This document shows positions 34,844 through 43,447 of a stretch of 64,000 nt of DNA, piece after piece; positions within the stretch are counted from its first letter, which is position 1, and each line of letters begins with the position of its first letter. The translations under genes and the position numbers were made by a program. Under the pieces are notes generated by a model. The model saw only the letters and a program-made list of their open reading frames with translations. It did not search any database and was not told the DNA's origin. This stretch comes from Croceitalea rosinachiae. Its GTDB lineage: Bacteria; Bacteroidota; Bacteroidia; Flavobacteriales; Flavobacteriaceae. The stretch covers positions 445,570 to 509,569 of the forward strand of contig NZ_JAVRHR010000003.1 of NCBI RefSeq assembly GCF_031846445.1, read 5' to 3'.

Positions 34844-35273
34844 AGTTTAAATTGATTAATCAAATGAACTTATTTGCTTGTATCTATTATCAAATACAAT
34901 GAATGGCGCAAATATATGTTTTACTTACCTACTTTTCCAATATTTCCATCAGCAAGATGTCTTTTGTAAAGTAGCATATATCCTTATTGTTTGAACAAGG
35001 GTAAATAAGCTTCGGGCATTGGCACCTGCAGGGCAAACAACGTCACAAGAGAAAACCGACGTACCCTTCTTATAACCTTGTGTAACGATTTAGCTATATT
35101 TTCCTAAAAATCCTAGAACTACTATTAGCAGGTCGTTAATAGTAATTTTTCTAGTAGTTTGAAAAGGAACATTTTGAGGGAATCTGGTCCTTCTTCTCAA
35201 TCCGTACCATTAAACAGCCATTTAATGAAGCATGCTGTAAATAATACGATTACCTTTTACCTGTAGTGTCTAA
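34844..35273. other. non-coding left end of the island
   Basis: No ORF with family-like features was seen on either strand across about 430 bases. The stretch contains scattered short inverted sequences but no clear RNA gene or promoter. Confidence 0.5.
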
Positions 35274-35462
35274 TCAGTAATTATATCGTCCTCCATCGGC
35301 AAGCCATTTCCTTGCGATTGAAAGAGCCTTTTCAAAAGCCTCATCCCGTTTAAATCCATGCACATCAATCATACCATTAGCTAGTAGCAAGACTTTCTCT
35401 CGTATTTCCTTTTCTTCCTTGTCTATTTTTTTCTTTATCTCTTTCAGGGTGAACTTTTTCAA
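35274..35462 (-). CDS. island small protein, copy 1 (62 residues, TTG start)
   Basis: I do not know this family. The protein starts (M)KKFTLKEIKKK, continues with a charged helix (KEEKEIREKV), then LLLANGMIDVHGF and a second helix (RDEAFEKALSIARKWL), ending GGRYNY. It is about 85% identical to copies at 38516 and 41162. The start is TTG; no in-frame ATG or GTG lies between it and the promoter. A perfect promoter (35489-35518) precedes it. The many silent differences from the other copies suggest selection on the protein. Size and charge would fit a DNA- or RNA-binding or regulatory protein, but that is a guess. Confidence 0.75.
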   Translation of the reverse strand: MKKFTLKEIKKKIDKEEKEIREKVLLLANGMIDVHGFKRDEAFEKALSIARKWLADGGRYNY

Positions 35463-35488
35463 TTTGGTCAGGTTTTCTATTTCATTCG

Positions 35489-35518
35489 CAAAGTTAATTT
35501 AAGGTTAATAAATTGCAA
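35489..35518 (-). promoter_or_regulatory. promoter of small-protein copy 1
   Basis: On the minus strand: TTG (35516-35518), 19 bases, TAACTTTG (35489-35496). A block of about 40 bases here is nearly the same before copies 2 and 3. Confidence 0.85.
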
Positions 35519-35617
35519 TGTTAAGTTTTTCGATTTCTTAAAGTATTCATCGATTTGTAAACGTGAGTACCAATGAAAAGTTGGAAAAACCGGGGTAAAT
35601 GGGCTAGGTCTTTAGAC

Positions 35618-35682
35618 GGTGTCCTTTCGGCAAAGACATAATTTTTAACTAAAGACAATTCATTAATGCTCGAAAGGACACC
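35618..35682. repeat. 12-bp perfect inverted repeat with 41-bp spacer
   Basis: GGTGTCCTTTCG at 35618-35629 and CGAAAGGACACC at 35671-35682. The pair lies 15 bases beyond the stop of the DUF3419 gene. The loop is long for a normal terminator and there is no T run, so it may be an RNA element, a protein site or the ends of a small insertion. Confidence 0.7.
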
Positions 35683-35697
35683 TGTGATTAAGAGTTT

Positions 35698-36858
35698 TTA
35701 TTTAACGATTCCCAAGTAGGTACTTGCATAAGTGCCTACACGGTCAAAAGAATGCGCTTTTTCTGTCATCTCAGTTTTCCATTCGATTCTTTCCTGAATG
35801 AATTCAGGGAAAAAATCTATTTTTAGCGCTGCGGAACGCATTAGAATTTTTGTGCCAGGTAGACTGTTATTAAGTATAAGTTCCCATTCTTCGTATAATG
35901 CTTCAGGCAAATGATAAGCTAACCAATCTTGATGGTCCAAAAGGACATAATGGGAGTATTTACCTGGATTTTTCTTAAGGAAATCACTTATCGTTGTTGT
36001 ATGTGTTTTTAGTCCATCTATATTATTTTGTAAAACCTCGAAATTATTCTCCTTTAAATACTCTGGACTGCAGTTTTTTGTATACCTACCAGTCAAATAG
36101 AGCCGCCAAAAGTAATTATCCCTAATAGGGATTCCTGTGAAGACATGTCTTAGGTTGGTTTTAATGTAACCCACCATGGCATCAGGGTATTTTTCCAATA
36201 TAAGATCTTTTTGAGCCCTCGGGACACCAAGAAGCATCATTGTCAAATGCCTGTTCATGAGCCATAGTATTATTTTATTCATGAATTTTGACTCCAGTTT
36301 GAAGTAGGCCTCTTTCTGCTCTTCAAGGCTTTCACAGTTCAATAGTCTATTTATTAATTGATGTGTACCAGGTTTGGAATCAAAGTATTTTTTGAAAAGC
36401 CAAGCAAAATTACCTGAGGTTCCAAAAAAATAGAATGATTTTTTTGTTCCTCTTCCATTGAACTTGTTTATTTTTTTGTCCCAGAATTTAATGGCATAAT
36501 CAGGCAGCAAGGGTTTAAGTTTTGATTGGTAATATTCATCAACATTTTTATAGCGACCTCGACCGAACATCTTGAAATGCAAATTAAAATCGCCATTTTT
36601 GATACTGGCCTTTTTCAATTCCAGCAGTGAGTTTTGCCTCGGATTTACATCAATACAATTGATTGTCTTGGGATTGTCCAAAGAATAGTTCAAAGCATTA
36701 CAACCCGCACTGGTAATCATAACCACTTCACTTGTGTCGTTTAGATTTAGCAGTTGCCTATCAATACGTGAATCTTCCCAGCAGGTATTATAAATGAGAT
36801 TATTGGAATGAACTTTAGAGAAAATCTTATCTTTTAGTTTGTTTATTCTCTTTTGCAT
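35698..36858 (-). CDS. DUF3419 / BtaA-like 3-amino-3-carboxypropyl transferase
   Basis: The 386-residue protein fits DUF3419, whose best known member is BtaA, the enzyme that moves the 3-amino-3-carboxypropyl group of S-adenosylmethionine to diacylglycerol to start betaine-lipid synthesis. The N-terminal LIYNTCWEDSRIDRQLLNL and VVMITSAGCNALNYSL (SAM-binding region) are family marks, followed by CIDVNPRQNSLLELK and, near residue 325, LLDHQDW. No BtaB-like N-methyltransferase is next to it. Instead a GNAT-like gene diverges 168 bases upstream. The protein is island cargo. Confidence 0.85.
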   Translation of the reverse strand: MQKRINKLKDKIFSKVHSNNLIYNTCWEDSRIDRQLLNLNDTSEVVMITSAGCNALNYSLDNPKTINCIDVNPRQNSLLELKKASIKNGDFNLHFKMFGRGRYKNVDEYYQSKLKPLLPDYAIKFWDKKINKFNGRGTKKSFYFFGTSGNFAWLFKKYFDSKPGTHQLINRLLNCESLEEQKEAYFKLESKFMNKIILWLMNRHLTMMLLGVPRAQKDLILEKYPDAMVGYIKTNLRHVFTGIPIRDNYFWRLYLTGRYTKNCSPEYLKENNFEVLQNNIDGLKTHTTTISDFLKKNPGKYSHYVLLDHQDWLAYHLPEALYEEWELILNNSLPGTKILMRSAALKIDFFPEFIQERIEWKTEMTEKAHSFDRVGTYASTYLGIVK

Positions 36859-37026
36859 TTAAGTTGATTAAGGAATTCGGTAAGTAAGAAAACGAAGGAT
36901 AGGATTGAAGTTCTAATAAACTTGAAAGTTACTATCGACAAGGTTATGGAAAGTTAAATTTAAAATTATTAAATTGAGAAATCGTGGTACTTCATTTAAT
37001 ATATCTCAATATCGTATTACTTTTCA

Positions 37027-38187
37027 ATGATGTTTATTCAGGTTTTTGGTAAGGAATCAATTACTAGGTTAGATTGGGATTCTGTTAAAAATGGTAAAGT
37101 ACTTCGTAAGTACTATGAACCGTTGGTGAAAAATTCAAGCAAGATTTTTGTTCGGAATTCGGACCACCAGGTGGAAATTCTTCAAGTAGGAACAGAACTG
37201 TATCCATTGACCATTGGAAGAAAATCAAATAAAAAAACATGTTACTTATTTAGCCTAAAAGCCCAATATATTGATTATACCAGGGAAGAGGTTCTCAAGG
37301 GTAGCAGCTACAATAAATCGCAAAAGGCCATTGTAAAGTTCTTTTTTCCTTTTCTCCGGGTATTTGGAAGTTGGATGGGTATGGAAAGGACCGTTTTTGT
37401 AAACAACTTCTTTCTGGCAACTAACTTGTATGAAAAGGATACTTTGCTTAGCGACACAATGGTAACCCAGTATCTTAAGGAGTACTACCCCAATTGTGTA
37501 ATAGCTTTTCGGTCAATCAACGAATCAACTGATTCCCACCTATTAAACAAATTAAAACTTCATGGGGGTTTACCTTTGGCTTGCAGGCAGTTGTATATAC
37601 TCGACCCTAAGCATGATAACTTTCAGAAGAAAAGACCTGTAATTAGGGATAGAAAATTATGGGAGAAAACAAAAGATTTGTATTGGCAAAAGGTATTAAG
37701 ATTTGATAAAATTGAAATTAGCACGCTCCTCACCTTTTACAGGGATTTGTACTTAAAAAAATATTCTCAACTGAACCCAGATTATTCTGCAGATTTTCTT
37801 GAGGCCTCCATGAACTCAAAAATTCTAGACTTCTATATCTTAAGAGAAATAAGCAGTGATGTGCCCCTTGCGGTGCAGGCTGTTGAACGAACTAAACATG
37901 TAGTTTGCACGCCTTTTATTGGATATGACCATATGAAGCCAAAGAATATTGGACTTTATCGTTTAATGCATTTGAAACTCTCCGAAATTGCTATTGAAGA
38001 AGATAAAATATTCAATATGAGTAGCGGCGCTTCAACATTCAAGAAACAACGGGGTGGAGTGCCCTGTTTTGATTATCATATCATTTTCATTGATCACCTG
38101 CCAAAAAGAGTCCAATGGTTTTGGAAACAATTATATTCAATTTCCGAATCTATAATCAAACCAGCTATGAAGAATCTTAAGGTATGA
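37027..38187 (+). CDS. unrecognised GNAT-fold-like protein, partner of the DUF3419 gene
   Basis: I cannot name this 386-residue protein. It has no signal peptide; a hydrophobic patch (AIVKFFFPFLRVFGSWMGM, about residues 99-117) could touch a membrane. The C-terminal half looks like the GNAT/FemAB-type acyltransferase fold, with ILREISSDVPLAVQAV, GLYRLMHLKLSEIAIEE and the MSSGASTFKKQRGG stretch resembling CelD-like members. It diverges from the DUF3419 gene, suggesting joint control. A tempting idea is acylation of a lipid amine made by that enzyme, but this is inference only. Starts at ATG 37027 or 37030. Confidence 0.65.
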   Translation: MMFIQVFGKESITRLDWDSVKNGKVLRKYYEPLVKNSSKIFVRNSDHQVEILQVGTELYPLTIGRKSNKKTCYLFSLKAQYIDYTREEVLKGSSYNKSQKAIVKFFFPFLRVFGSWMGMERTVFVNNFFLATNLYEKDTLLSDTMVTQYLKEYYPNCVIAFRSINESTDSHLLNKLKLHGGLPLACRQLYILDPKHDNFQKKRPVIRDRKLWEKTKDLYWQKVLRFDKIEISTLLTFYRDLYLKKYSQLNPDYSADFLEASMNSKILDFYILREISSDVPLAVQAVERTKHVVCTPFIGYDHMKPKNIGLYRLMHLKLSEIAIEEDKIFNMSSGASTFKKQRGGVPCFDYHIIFIDHLPKRVQWFWKQLYSISESIIKPAMKNLKV

Positions 38188-38515
38188 AAACTGGATGTAA
38201 AGACTTTATTTAAATTTCATTAAAAAGCGATAAAACTTATACCTGTTCTCCGCCATATATCTAATAATGGAAATCGCATTGATTGTAGCGCAATAAAATA
38301 GATCTAAATGATTCTAAAGTGGCTTTCCGCTATTTGTTAATCATTAAACAAGCAATTCCAGATAAACTATCAAAGTCCCAGAAAGCAACATATTTTAGGA
38401 CTCTGATGAATTTCTGAAACGGTCCCAAGAACTGGCCGTTTTATAAAGCTGAATTTTCTAATTATTTAAATAGATTAAAACCCCAATGTAGAGCACATTA
38501 GCATTTAAAAACCAA
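38188..38515. other. gap between the GNAT-like gene and small-protein copy 2
   Basis: About 330 bases with no convincing ORF. A weak dyad AACGG...CCGTT with T-rich tail near 38420-38445 may end transcription. Nothing else is seen. Confidence 0.4.
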
Positions 38516-38713
38516 TCAATGTTTTTTATGTTCATATCGACCGCCATTGGCAAACCACTCCCTTGCAATCAAAAGAGCCCTTTCGAAGGCCTGCTCCCTT
38601 TTTAATCCATGTACATCAATCATACCATTGGACAGCAACAGTAGCTTTTCCCTAATCTCTTTTTCTTCCTTACCTACCTTTTTCTTTATTTCTTCGGGGG
38701 TGAACTTTTTCAA
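38516..38713 (-). CDS. island small protein, copy 2 (65 residues, TTG start)
   Basis: A paralogue of the copies at 35274 and 41162: (M)KKFTPEEIKKKVGKEEK start, LLLSNGMIDVHGLKREQ core, REWFANGGRYEHKKH end. It is slightly longer at the C-terminus. Start codon TTG, with no ATG, GTG or other TTG in frame before it. The same promoter block lies upstream (38734-38763). Function unknown. Confidence 0.75.
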   Translation of the reverse strand: MKKFTPEEIKKKVGKEEKEIREKLLLLSNGMIDVHGLKREQAFERALLIAREWFANGGRYEHKKH

Positions 38714-38733
38714 AGCATCTTTTTTAATAAATG

Positions 38734-38763
38734 CAAAGTTAATTTAATGTAAATAAATTGCAA
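38734..38763 (-). promoter_or_regulatory. promoter of small-protein copy 2
   Basis: Minus strand: TTG (38761-38763), 19 bases, TAACTTTG (38734-38741), within the conserved block shared by all three copies. Confidence 0.85.
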
Positions 38764-39076
38764 TGTTAAGTTTTCAATAATCAAACATTTTTTGGGAATT
38801 GGCACTTTCCGTGAAAACAGTCCCATTAATCTGCGAGTTTAGCAGCACGCTCCCATTTTGCTCATGGTCATTGATGGGCTTTGTACATTACCCCTCATCT
38901 CCAACCAAAGTTTTTCCTAAACTTAACAATGGGCTAACAGCAAAAGGTGCAGTCATCGACTACATTTATGATGAATGAAGCGCTATGACGGCTCCCCTTG
39001 GGGCATGCTCCACACGTCATGAACAAAGGCCATTAGTCTTAACCAAATTGCCGCATGACAATTAACTTATTTTAAT
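38764..39076. other. non-coding gap with a nested dyad
   Basis: No gene seen. ATGACG (38985-38990) pairs with CGTCAT (39015-39020) around a CCCC-TT-GGGG core (38994-39003). There is no T run, so it is not an ordinary terminator. Confidence 0.4.
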
Positions 39077-39751
39077 ATGAACAGAAGAAAAATCTTAAAG
39101 AATGGCTTGTTTGGAATTCTTGGCATTCCAGTCATCACATCAAATCCTTTAAGAAATATGAACGACCTTAGATTAGACGCACTTTTGATGCAGCGTTACC
39201 CCGGCATTAGAAGAAACATTAAATCGAGCGTTTGGGATGGACTTTCAGAGGAAGACGTAAGGAAAAGACCGGCAGATATGAATTCCATTGTTTGGAACAT
39301 ATGGCATATGGCAAGAGCTGAAGATGTTGGTATAAACCGATTGGTTACAGATGGACAACAGGTTTTTGACCAATCTGATTGGATGGGAAATTTAAACATA
39401 GATATACGTCATTTCGGAACTGGAATGACTAAGGAGGAAGTGGAATCACTAAGTAACAGTATTGATATTGAGGCCCTGAAAAACTATCACGAAGCAGTAG
39501 GCGAACAAACAACAAAAGTCTTTAAAAAAGTTGCTGACATGCCCCTTTACGAAAATTTGGACAAGGATTATTTGCACAAAGTGATGATTGACGAAGGAGT
39601 GCTTCACAAGAATGCACTATGGGTTGAAGAGTTTTACCAAACCAAGCAAAAGGCTTGGTTCCTTGTTCATATGGGGCTTACCCATAGTTTCGAGCATTTG
39701 GGACAACTAATGCTGATTAGAAAGTTATTGGGATATAAAGCAACTAGATAA
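39077..39751 (+). CDS. DinB-like four-helix protein with N-terminal signal
   Basis: The 224-residue protein begins NRRKILKNGLFGILGIPV, a short twin-arginine-like signal, and then a DinB-superfamily four-helix bundle. Possible metal ligands are the histidines in WNIWHMARAED and LVHMGLTHSFEHLGQL. DinB-fold proteins are often thiol-dependent transferases or hydrolases; the role here is unknown. It stands alone within the island. Confidence 0.75.
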   Translation: MNRRKILKNGLFGILGIPVITSNPLRNMNDLRLDALLMQRYPGIRRNIKSSVWDGLSEEDVRKRPADMNSIVWNIWHMARAEDVGINRLVTDGQQVFDQSDWMGNLNIDIRHFGTGMTKEEVESLSNSIDIEALKNYHEAVGEQTTKVFKKVADMPLYENLDKDYLHKVMIDEGVLHKNALWVEEFYQTKQKAWFLVHMGLTHSFEHLGQLMLIRKLLGYKATR

Positions 39752-40131
39752 CCAATGCTAACATCCGTTTATGGGATAATGCTGCCTAAACGGTAGCACT
39801 ACTCACGTACTTAACCATTAGACTGTAATTCTTTCGAGTCCTTTAAATCGAACGATTTAAGGTACACTTTGTATGGACGTATAAAGGAGGGCCTTTTTCT
39901 AATCGAAAATATTCGATGTTTTTGTGACCTTCAAAAGGATTAAATTTTCGCTGATGCCGAAGGGGGACACATGTTTGACTAAATTTTAACAATTCAAACA
40001 TCAAATACGATGAGTTTTAAACCAATCACCTTGATATCCTCAATTGCACATAACCGCCATGGTGATTGATTTTCTAGGGTTGAATTGAGGTACATCAATC
40101 GTTCTATATCTTTTAAAAGAGGGAGTAAATT
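39752..40131. other. non-coding gap with inverted repeats
   Basis: About 380 bases with no gene seen. It holds a hairpin at 39840-39862 (TTAAATCG-AA-CGATTTAA core) and two interleaved 8-bp inverted repeats: CAATCACC/GGTGATTG (40023, 40061) and CCTCAATT/AATTGAGG (40038, 40083). Confidence 0.4.
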
Positions 40132-40551
40132 CTAATCAAGCATTTCATCAGTAATTTGCAAGATGTGTTCATATGTATCATTGCTCACCTTATCCGTTCG
40201 CCAAATTAAAATTCCAGTGGTATTCAATTGCAACGCTTGGATAAAATTTCCATTCATTTCTTTAAGGAGATATATGTCCTCTTCGTTTTGGCTAAAGAAT
40301 TCCTCTGCCTGAATGAGCATTATCCCATCCCCATCAAATTCGACAACCTCTATCTCGGTTTGATCAAGAATTGCGATTTCTATCGTTCGAGCGTCAAGCC
40401 CCGTACCTGTATTGTAGAATAATTCAGTAGAAGACTGATTATCTATTATGAAACGATTAAAACTGGTTACAGGATCTTCTGTACATGAACTAATGCAAAG
40501 GAGGGTTATTGATGTAATTAGACCAAAAGCAAATTGGATTTGGTTATTCAT
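40132..40551 (-). CDS. small lipoprotein of unknown function
   Basis: A 139-residue protein with a lipoprotein signal (LITSITLLCISSC, lipid Cys at residue 23) and an acidic body (VEVVEFDGDGIML, QNEEDIYLL). I do not recognise a domain. It starts nine bases after the next minus-strand gene and is probably expressed with it. Confidence 0.65.
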   Translation of the reverse strand: MNNQIQFAFGLITSITLLCISSCTEDPVTSFNRFIIDNQSSTELFYNTGTGLDARTIEIAILDQTEIEVVEFDGDGIMLIQAEEFFSQNEEDIYLLKEMNGNFIQALQLNTTGILIWRTDKVSNDTYEHILQITDEMLD

Positions 40552-40560
40552 GTCTTTAAT

Positions 40561-40977
40561 TTAAAATCTCTTGGTCCACCCTTGTTCGAATTGAGCATCG
40601 CTTTCCGTAAAGCTAAACGTAATAAAGTCTTTATCACTGTTGATAGTATAATCATAAATAACATCACTGCTGCCCTCCCTTTTAAATGTGATTGTCTGTT
40701 CCGTTTGATCCATTATAAAAACACCAACAATATTTGCTGAGAGCTCCTCGAGATTATATTCTCCTCTATTGTCTTGAGTGTTGTTATCAGGATAAAATTC
40801 TAGAAGCGTTTCAGGTAGTGGAGTTAAGTCTGATATTCCATCAATACTTTGACTAGTTAATTGCCAGCCAGCATAGATTCCTGACTCAAAAAGTAGATCC
40901 TCCTCTGCATTTATCTCATCGTCGCATTGAAATGCCATTAGCAAAGGAACCAATAGAAGTTTTCTTAACCATTTCAT
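40561..40977 (-). CDS. small lipocalin-like lipoprotein of unknown function
   Basis: The 138-residue protein starts MKWLRKLLLVPLLMAFQCDD; the Cys at 18 may be lipidated, though Gln before it is unusual. The body has SGIYAGWQLTSQSI, LLEFYPDNNTQDNRGEYNL, and alternating strands that look like the lipocalin-like stress or META-type barrels. Function is unknown. It leads a two-gene unit with the gene at 40132. Confidence 0.65.
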   Translation of the reverse strand: MKWLRKLLLVPLLMAFQCDDEINAEEDLLFESGIYAGWQLTSQSIDGISDLTPLPETLLEFYPDNNTQDNRGEYNLEELSANIVGVFIMDQTEQTITFKREGSSDVIYDYTINSDKDFITFSFTESDAQFEQGWTKRF

Positions 40978-41113
40978 CGATTTGTTTTTTTTGAAGATAA
41001 TAAAAACAAGAAAAGGTTGCAGAAAGATACTCCCATAAGCATTTAATTTATGTATATCGTTGCTTTAAGTTTGGATTAACCTAATTCAAAAGATTGATGC
41101 AAAAAACTTAACA

Positions 41114-41143
41114 TTGCGTTTTATTTACTTTAAATTAACTTTG
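41114..41143 (+). promoter_or_regulatory. promoter of small-protein copy 3
   Basis: TTG (41114-41116), 19 bases, TAACTTTG (41136-41143), in the same conserved block as for copies 1 and 2 but on the plus strand. Confidence 0.85.
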
Positions 41144-41161
41144 TTTTAAAACAACGCTATT

Positions 41162-41353
41162 TTGAAAAAGTTTACCCCTGACGAGATCAAGAAAAAGGTT
41201 GGTAAGGAAGAAAAGGAAATCAGGGAAAAAGTACTATTGCTTTCCAATGGTATGATTGATGTTCACGGCTTTAAGAGGGAGGAAGCTTTTGAAAAGGCCC
41301 TTTCTATTGCAAGGAAATGGTTTGCCAATGGGGGTCGATATAAGAAATATTGA
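41162..41353 (+). CDS. island small protein, copy 3 (63 residues, TTG start)
   Basis: Paralogue of the copies at 35274 and 38516, here on the plus strand: (M)KKFTPDEIKKKVGKEEK, LLLSNGMIDVHGFKREE, RKWFANGGRYKKY. Start TTG at 41162; an in-frame TAA at 41147 rules out any upstream start. The codon choices differ from those of copies 1 and 2 at many third positions, so the duplications are old. Function unknown. Confidence 0.77.
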   Translation: MKKFTPDEIKKKVGKEEKEIREKVLLLSNGMIDVHGFKREEAFEKALSIARKWFANGGRYKKY

Positions 41354-41554
41354 TTGTGAATTAGAGGCGATATCAGTTCTTGTTTTTCACCCTTTCTAAT
41401 GTTTAGAAATGAGTATTATTAAAAGGCCGATTTTTAGAACTTGGACTATCAGGTCTATGACTCGTTTAAGTTGGATATAATCATTAACTATATATCCATA
41501 TATTAGTTAATAACTTATGGATATCTCAGCCTCCAGTAAAACAAAGAAAAACCA

Positions 41555-42289
41555 ATGATAAAATTCTTTCGGAAAATTAGACAAAAATTACTGGTCAAGA
41601 ATCGATTTCAAAAATATGTGCTTTATGCCATAGGAGAGATTTTCTTGGTTATGATAGGGATTCTATTAGCATTAAGTGTAAATAATTGGAATGAAGCCCG
41701 GAAAGCTGATAAAGTTGAGATCAAACTCTTGACAGAATTGAAAGAAGCAATCATAAATGATTATTTTCAAGTAGAAATGGTACTTCAATTAAATCAAAGT
41801 GCCCAATCATCTTGTAAAATTATTTTGAAACACTTGAACAAGAATCTGCCATACCATGATTCATTGTCAATGCATTTTCGGGAATCAAACAATTGGACAA
41901 AGCTGATGCTTGCAAAAGGTCCTTATGATAATGCAAAGTCCTATGGATTGAATTTTATAAAGAGCGATTCCACTAGAACTTTACTTTCAAAATTATACGA
42001 GTATCAAATGGTTTGGAGTAACACACTAGACAATAGACAAACTCAGTACTATTACCAAACCGTAATACCTGAAATGACCGAGCTTTTTGAATTCACTAGT
42101 GCTCCTTATTTGTACAATGAAGGTGTGGAACCAAATAATTATGAAAGCCTATTAAGTAATCAAAGATATATGAACATTCTCAAATCAAACATTGAAAATC
42201 GAAAACAAGAAATAGATTGGGCCAATTCTATTTACGATAACATGAAAGACATAGAATTTAGGCTTCAATCAGAATTGGATATGAGATAA
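41555..42289 (+). CDS. DUF6090-like single-pass membrane protein
   Basis: The 244-residue protein opens with a basic stretch MIKFFRKIRQKLL, then a membrane helix in YAIGEIFLVMIGILLALSVNN, followed by NWNEARK and a long alpha-helical rest. This layout is that of the DUF6090 proteins, common in Flavobacteriaceae as scattered single genes. Function is unknown. Confidence 0.8.
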   Translation: MIKFFRKIRQKLLVKNRFQKYVLYAIGEIFLVMIGILLALSVNNWNEARKADKVEIKLLTELKEAIINDYFQVEMVLQLNQSAQSSCKIILKHLNKNLPYHDSLSMHFRESNNWTKLMLAKGPYDNAKSYGLNFIKSDSTRTLLSKLYEYQMVWSNTLDNRQTQYYYQTVIPEMTELFEFTSAPYLYNEGVEPNNYESLLSNQRYMNILKSNIENRKQEIDWANSIYDNMKDIEFRLQSELDMR

Positions 42290-42361
42290 ACAAACTAACT
42301 CATTTCTCCGAATATTTTTTTGTACAAAACAATTATATATTGAAGAGATAAAATAACGAAA

Positions 42362-42431
42362 GGCTAACAATGCCAATAGCGGTCATGCCTAGCAAAAGTG
42401 GGCCGCACAGTATATGCGACACTGTTAGGTG
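42362..42431. repeat. imperfect dyad resembling an integron attC site
   Basis: CTAACA (42364-42369) pairs with TGTTAG (42423-42428), and inside it GCGG (42379-42382) pairs with CCGC (42403-42406). The right end GTTAGGT fits the GTTRRRY core of attC sites, but the left end GGCTAAC does not fit RYYYAAC exactly. It lies between the DUF6090 gene and the permease module. Confidence 0.3.
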
Positions 42432-42481
42432 CAATTACCCTATATCATTCAGAATTTGATAATTATACGTACCTTCAATGC

Positions 42482-43447
42482 ATGAGCCAGCCAACCATTC
42501 CATTAAAATTGCCCCAGTGCGATTATCCTACAGTTGGTGATATTCAACAGCATGGACTATACAATCTTCAAGGAGAGTTACCCTTTGTGGATTTTGAGTT
42601 GGCCCATAATTTCCGCAGCGACAAATACACCGCAATACCGCTTGATGGGTTTGACAAACCCCAAATTTTAGAATTAGCCCATATCATTGCCAGTTCGTTT
42701 GCCATTAATGAGCCTATGAACAGGCACGTACATCCTCCTGTGAAAGTTCCTACAGAAATAATCAATACCAAACACCTTGATGCATTGGGAAATGACCCAT
42801 TTGGGCCCTGGACAACAGAAAACATTCTATTTTGGTGTATACGACTGATTATGCTAACAAATCCCTCCCAACCAATAGGTAGCATGGAGATAAACGAAGA
42901 TCTTTTGCGCCATTCACTTATGATCACAGATAGCCATTCCAAACCCATTGGCGGTGCTCTGAACGTCACGCTGCCTGCCCAAGAAGATGAATTAAGACAG
43001 GATGATCCTTTCCTCCGGGCGATGTTTTCGTATCAAGATCCAATACTCGACTTTATCCATAAGCAAGAACATGTGGCCATTCATGCACTTATTGACAAGT
43101 ATCCTAATTTCGAAAGAGCTTTGCAGGTTGGAAAAGTAGGATACATCGCCATGATTGCTCGATCTGCTGAACTACCCACCGAACACACCTTTGAACTCTT
43201 TGCGGCCTCATTTGAACAATTTCAGAAACAAGAATATGAATACATGCTAATTACCGGCACCAATCAATGGACCGGTGCTGCTTGTGAAGCCTTGGGTGCA
43301 GCCCGGATTTATTTCTCTCCTTTTAGGGACAAGAGAAGGGTTGCAAAAGCGATTGAAGCCAATAAAAATGAGCCTTATTCGTCAGATGGCTTTATTTCTA
43401 ACAAGGACAGCGGGTTGATGATCTATGCTTTAAAACTACACAGATGA
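42482..43447 (+). CDS. unrecognised GNAT-like protein coupled to a permease
   Basis: I start at the ATG at 42482 (321 residues); a GTG at 42398 lies inside the attC-like dyad and adds residues with no likeness to a protein domain. The C-terminal third looks GNAT-like (VGYIAMIARSAELPTEHTF, then TNQWTGAACEALGAARIYFS). The N-terminal half is unknown. Its stop overlaps the permease start (ATGA), so the two are coupled. Base use here is richer in G and C than in the neighbours, which suggests separate acquisition. Confidence 0.65.
   Translation: MSQPTIPLKLPQCDYPTVGDIQQHGLYNLQGELPFVDFELAHNFRSDKYTAIPLDGFDKPQILELAHIIASSFAINEPMNRHVHPPVKVPTEIINTKHLDALGNDPFGPWTTENILFWCIRLIMLTNPSQPIGSMEINEDLLRHSLMITDSHSKPIGGALNVTLPAQEDELRQDDPFLRAMFSYQDPILDFIHKQEHVAIHALIDKYPNFERALQVGKVGYIAMIARSAELPTEHTFELFAASFEQFQKQEYEYMLITGTNQWTGAACEALGAARIYFSPFRDKRRVAKAIEANKNEPYSSDGFISNKDSGLMIYALKLHR

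Noticed and set aside
40023..40090. Interleaved 8-bp inverted repeats that could form a pseudoknot
   Set aside because: Short arms in a non-coding gap with no neighbouring gene in the right position; too weak to claim an RNA.
42398..42481. GTG start of the GNAT-like gene inside the attC-like dyad
   Set aside because: The extra 28 residues come from the dyad and look non-coding; the ATG at 42482 is preferred.
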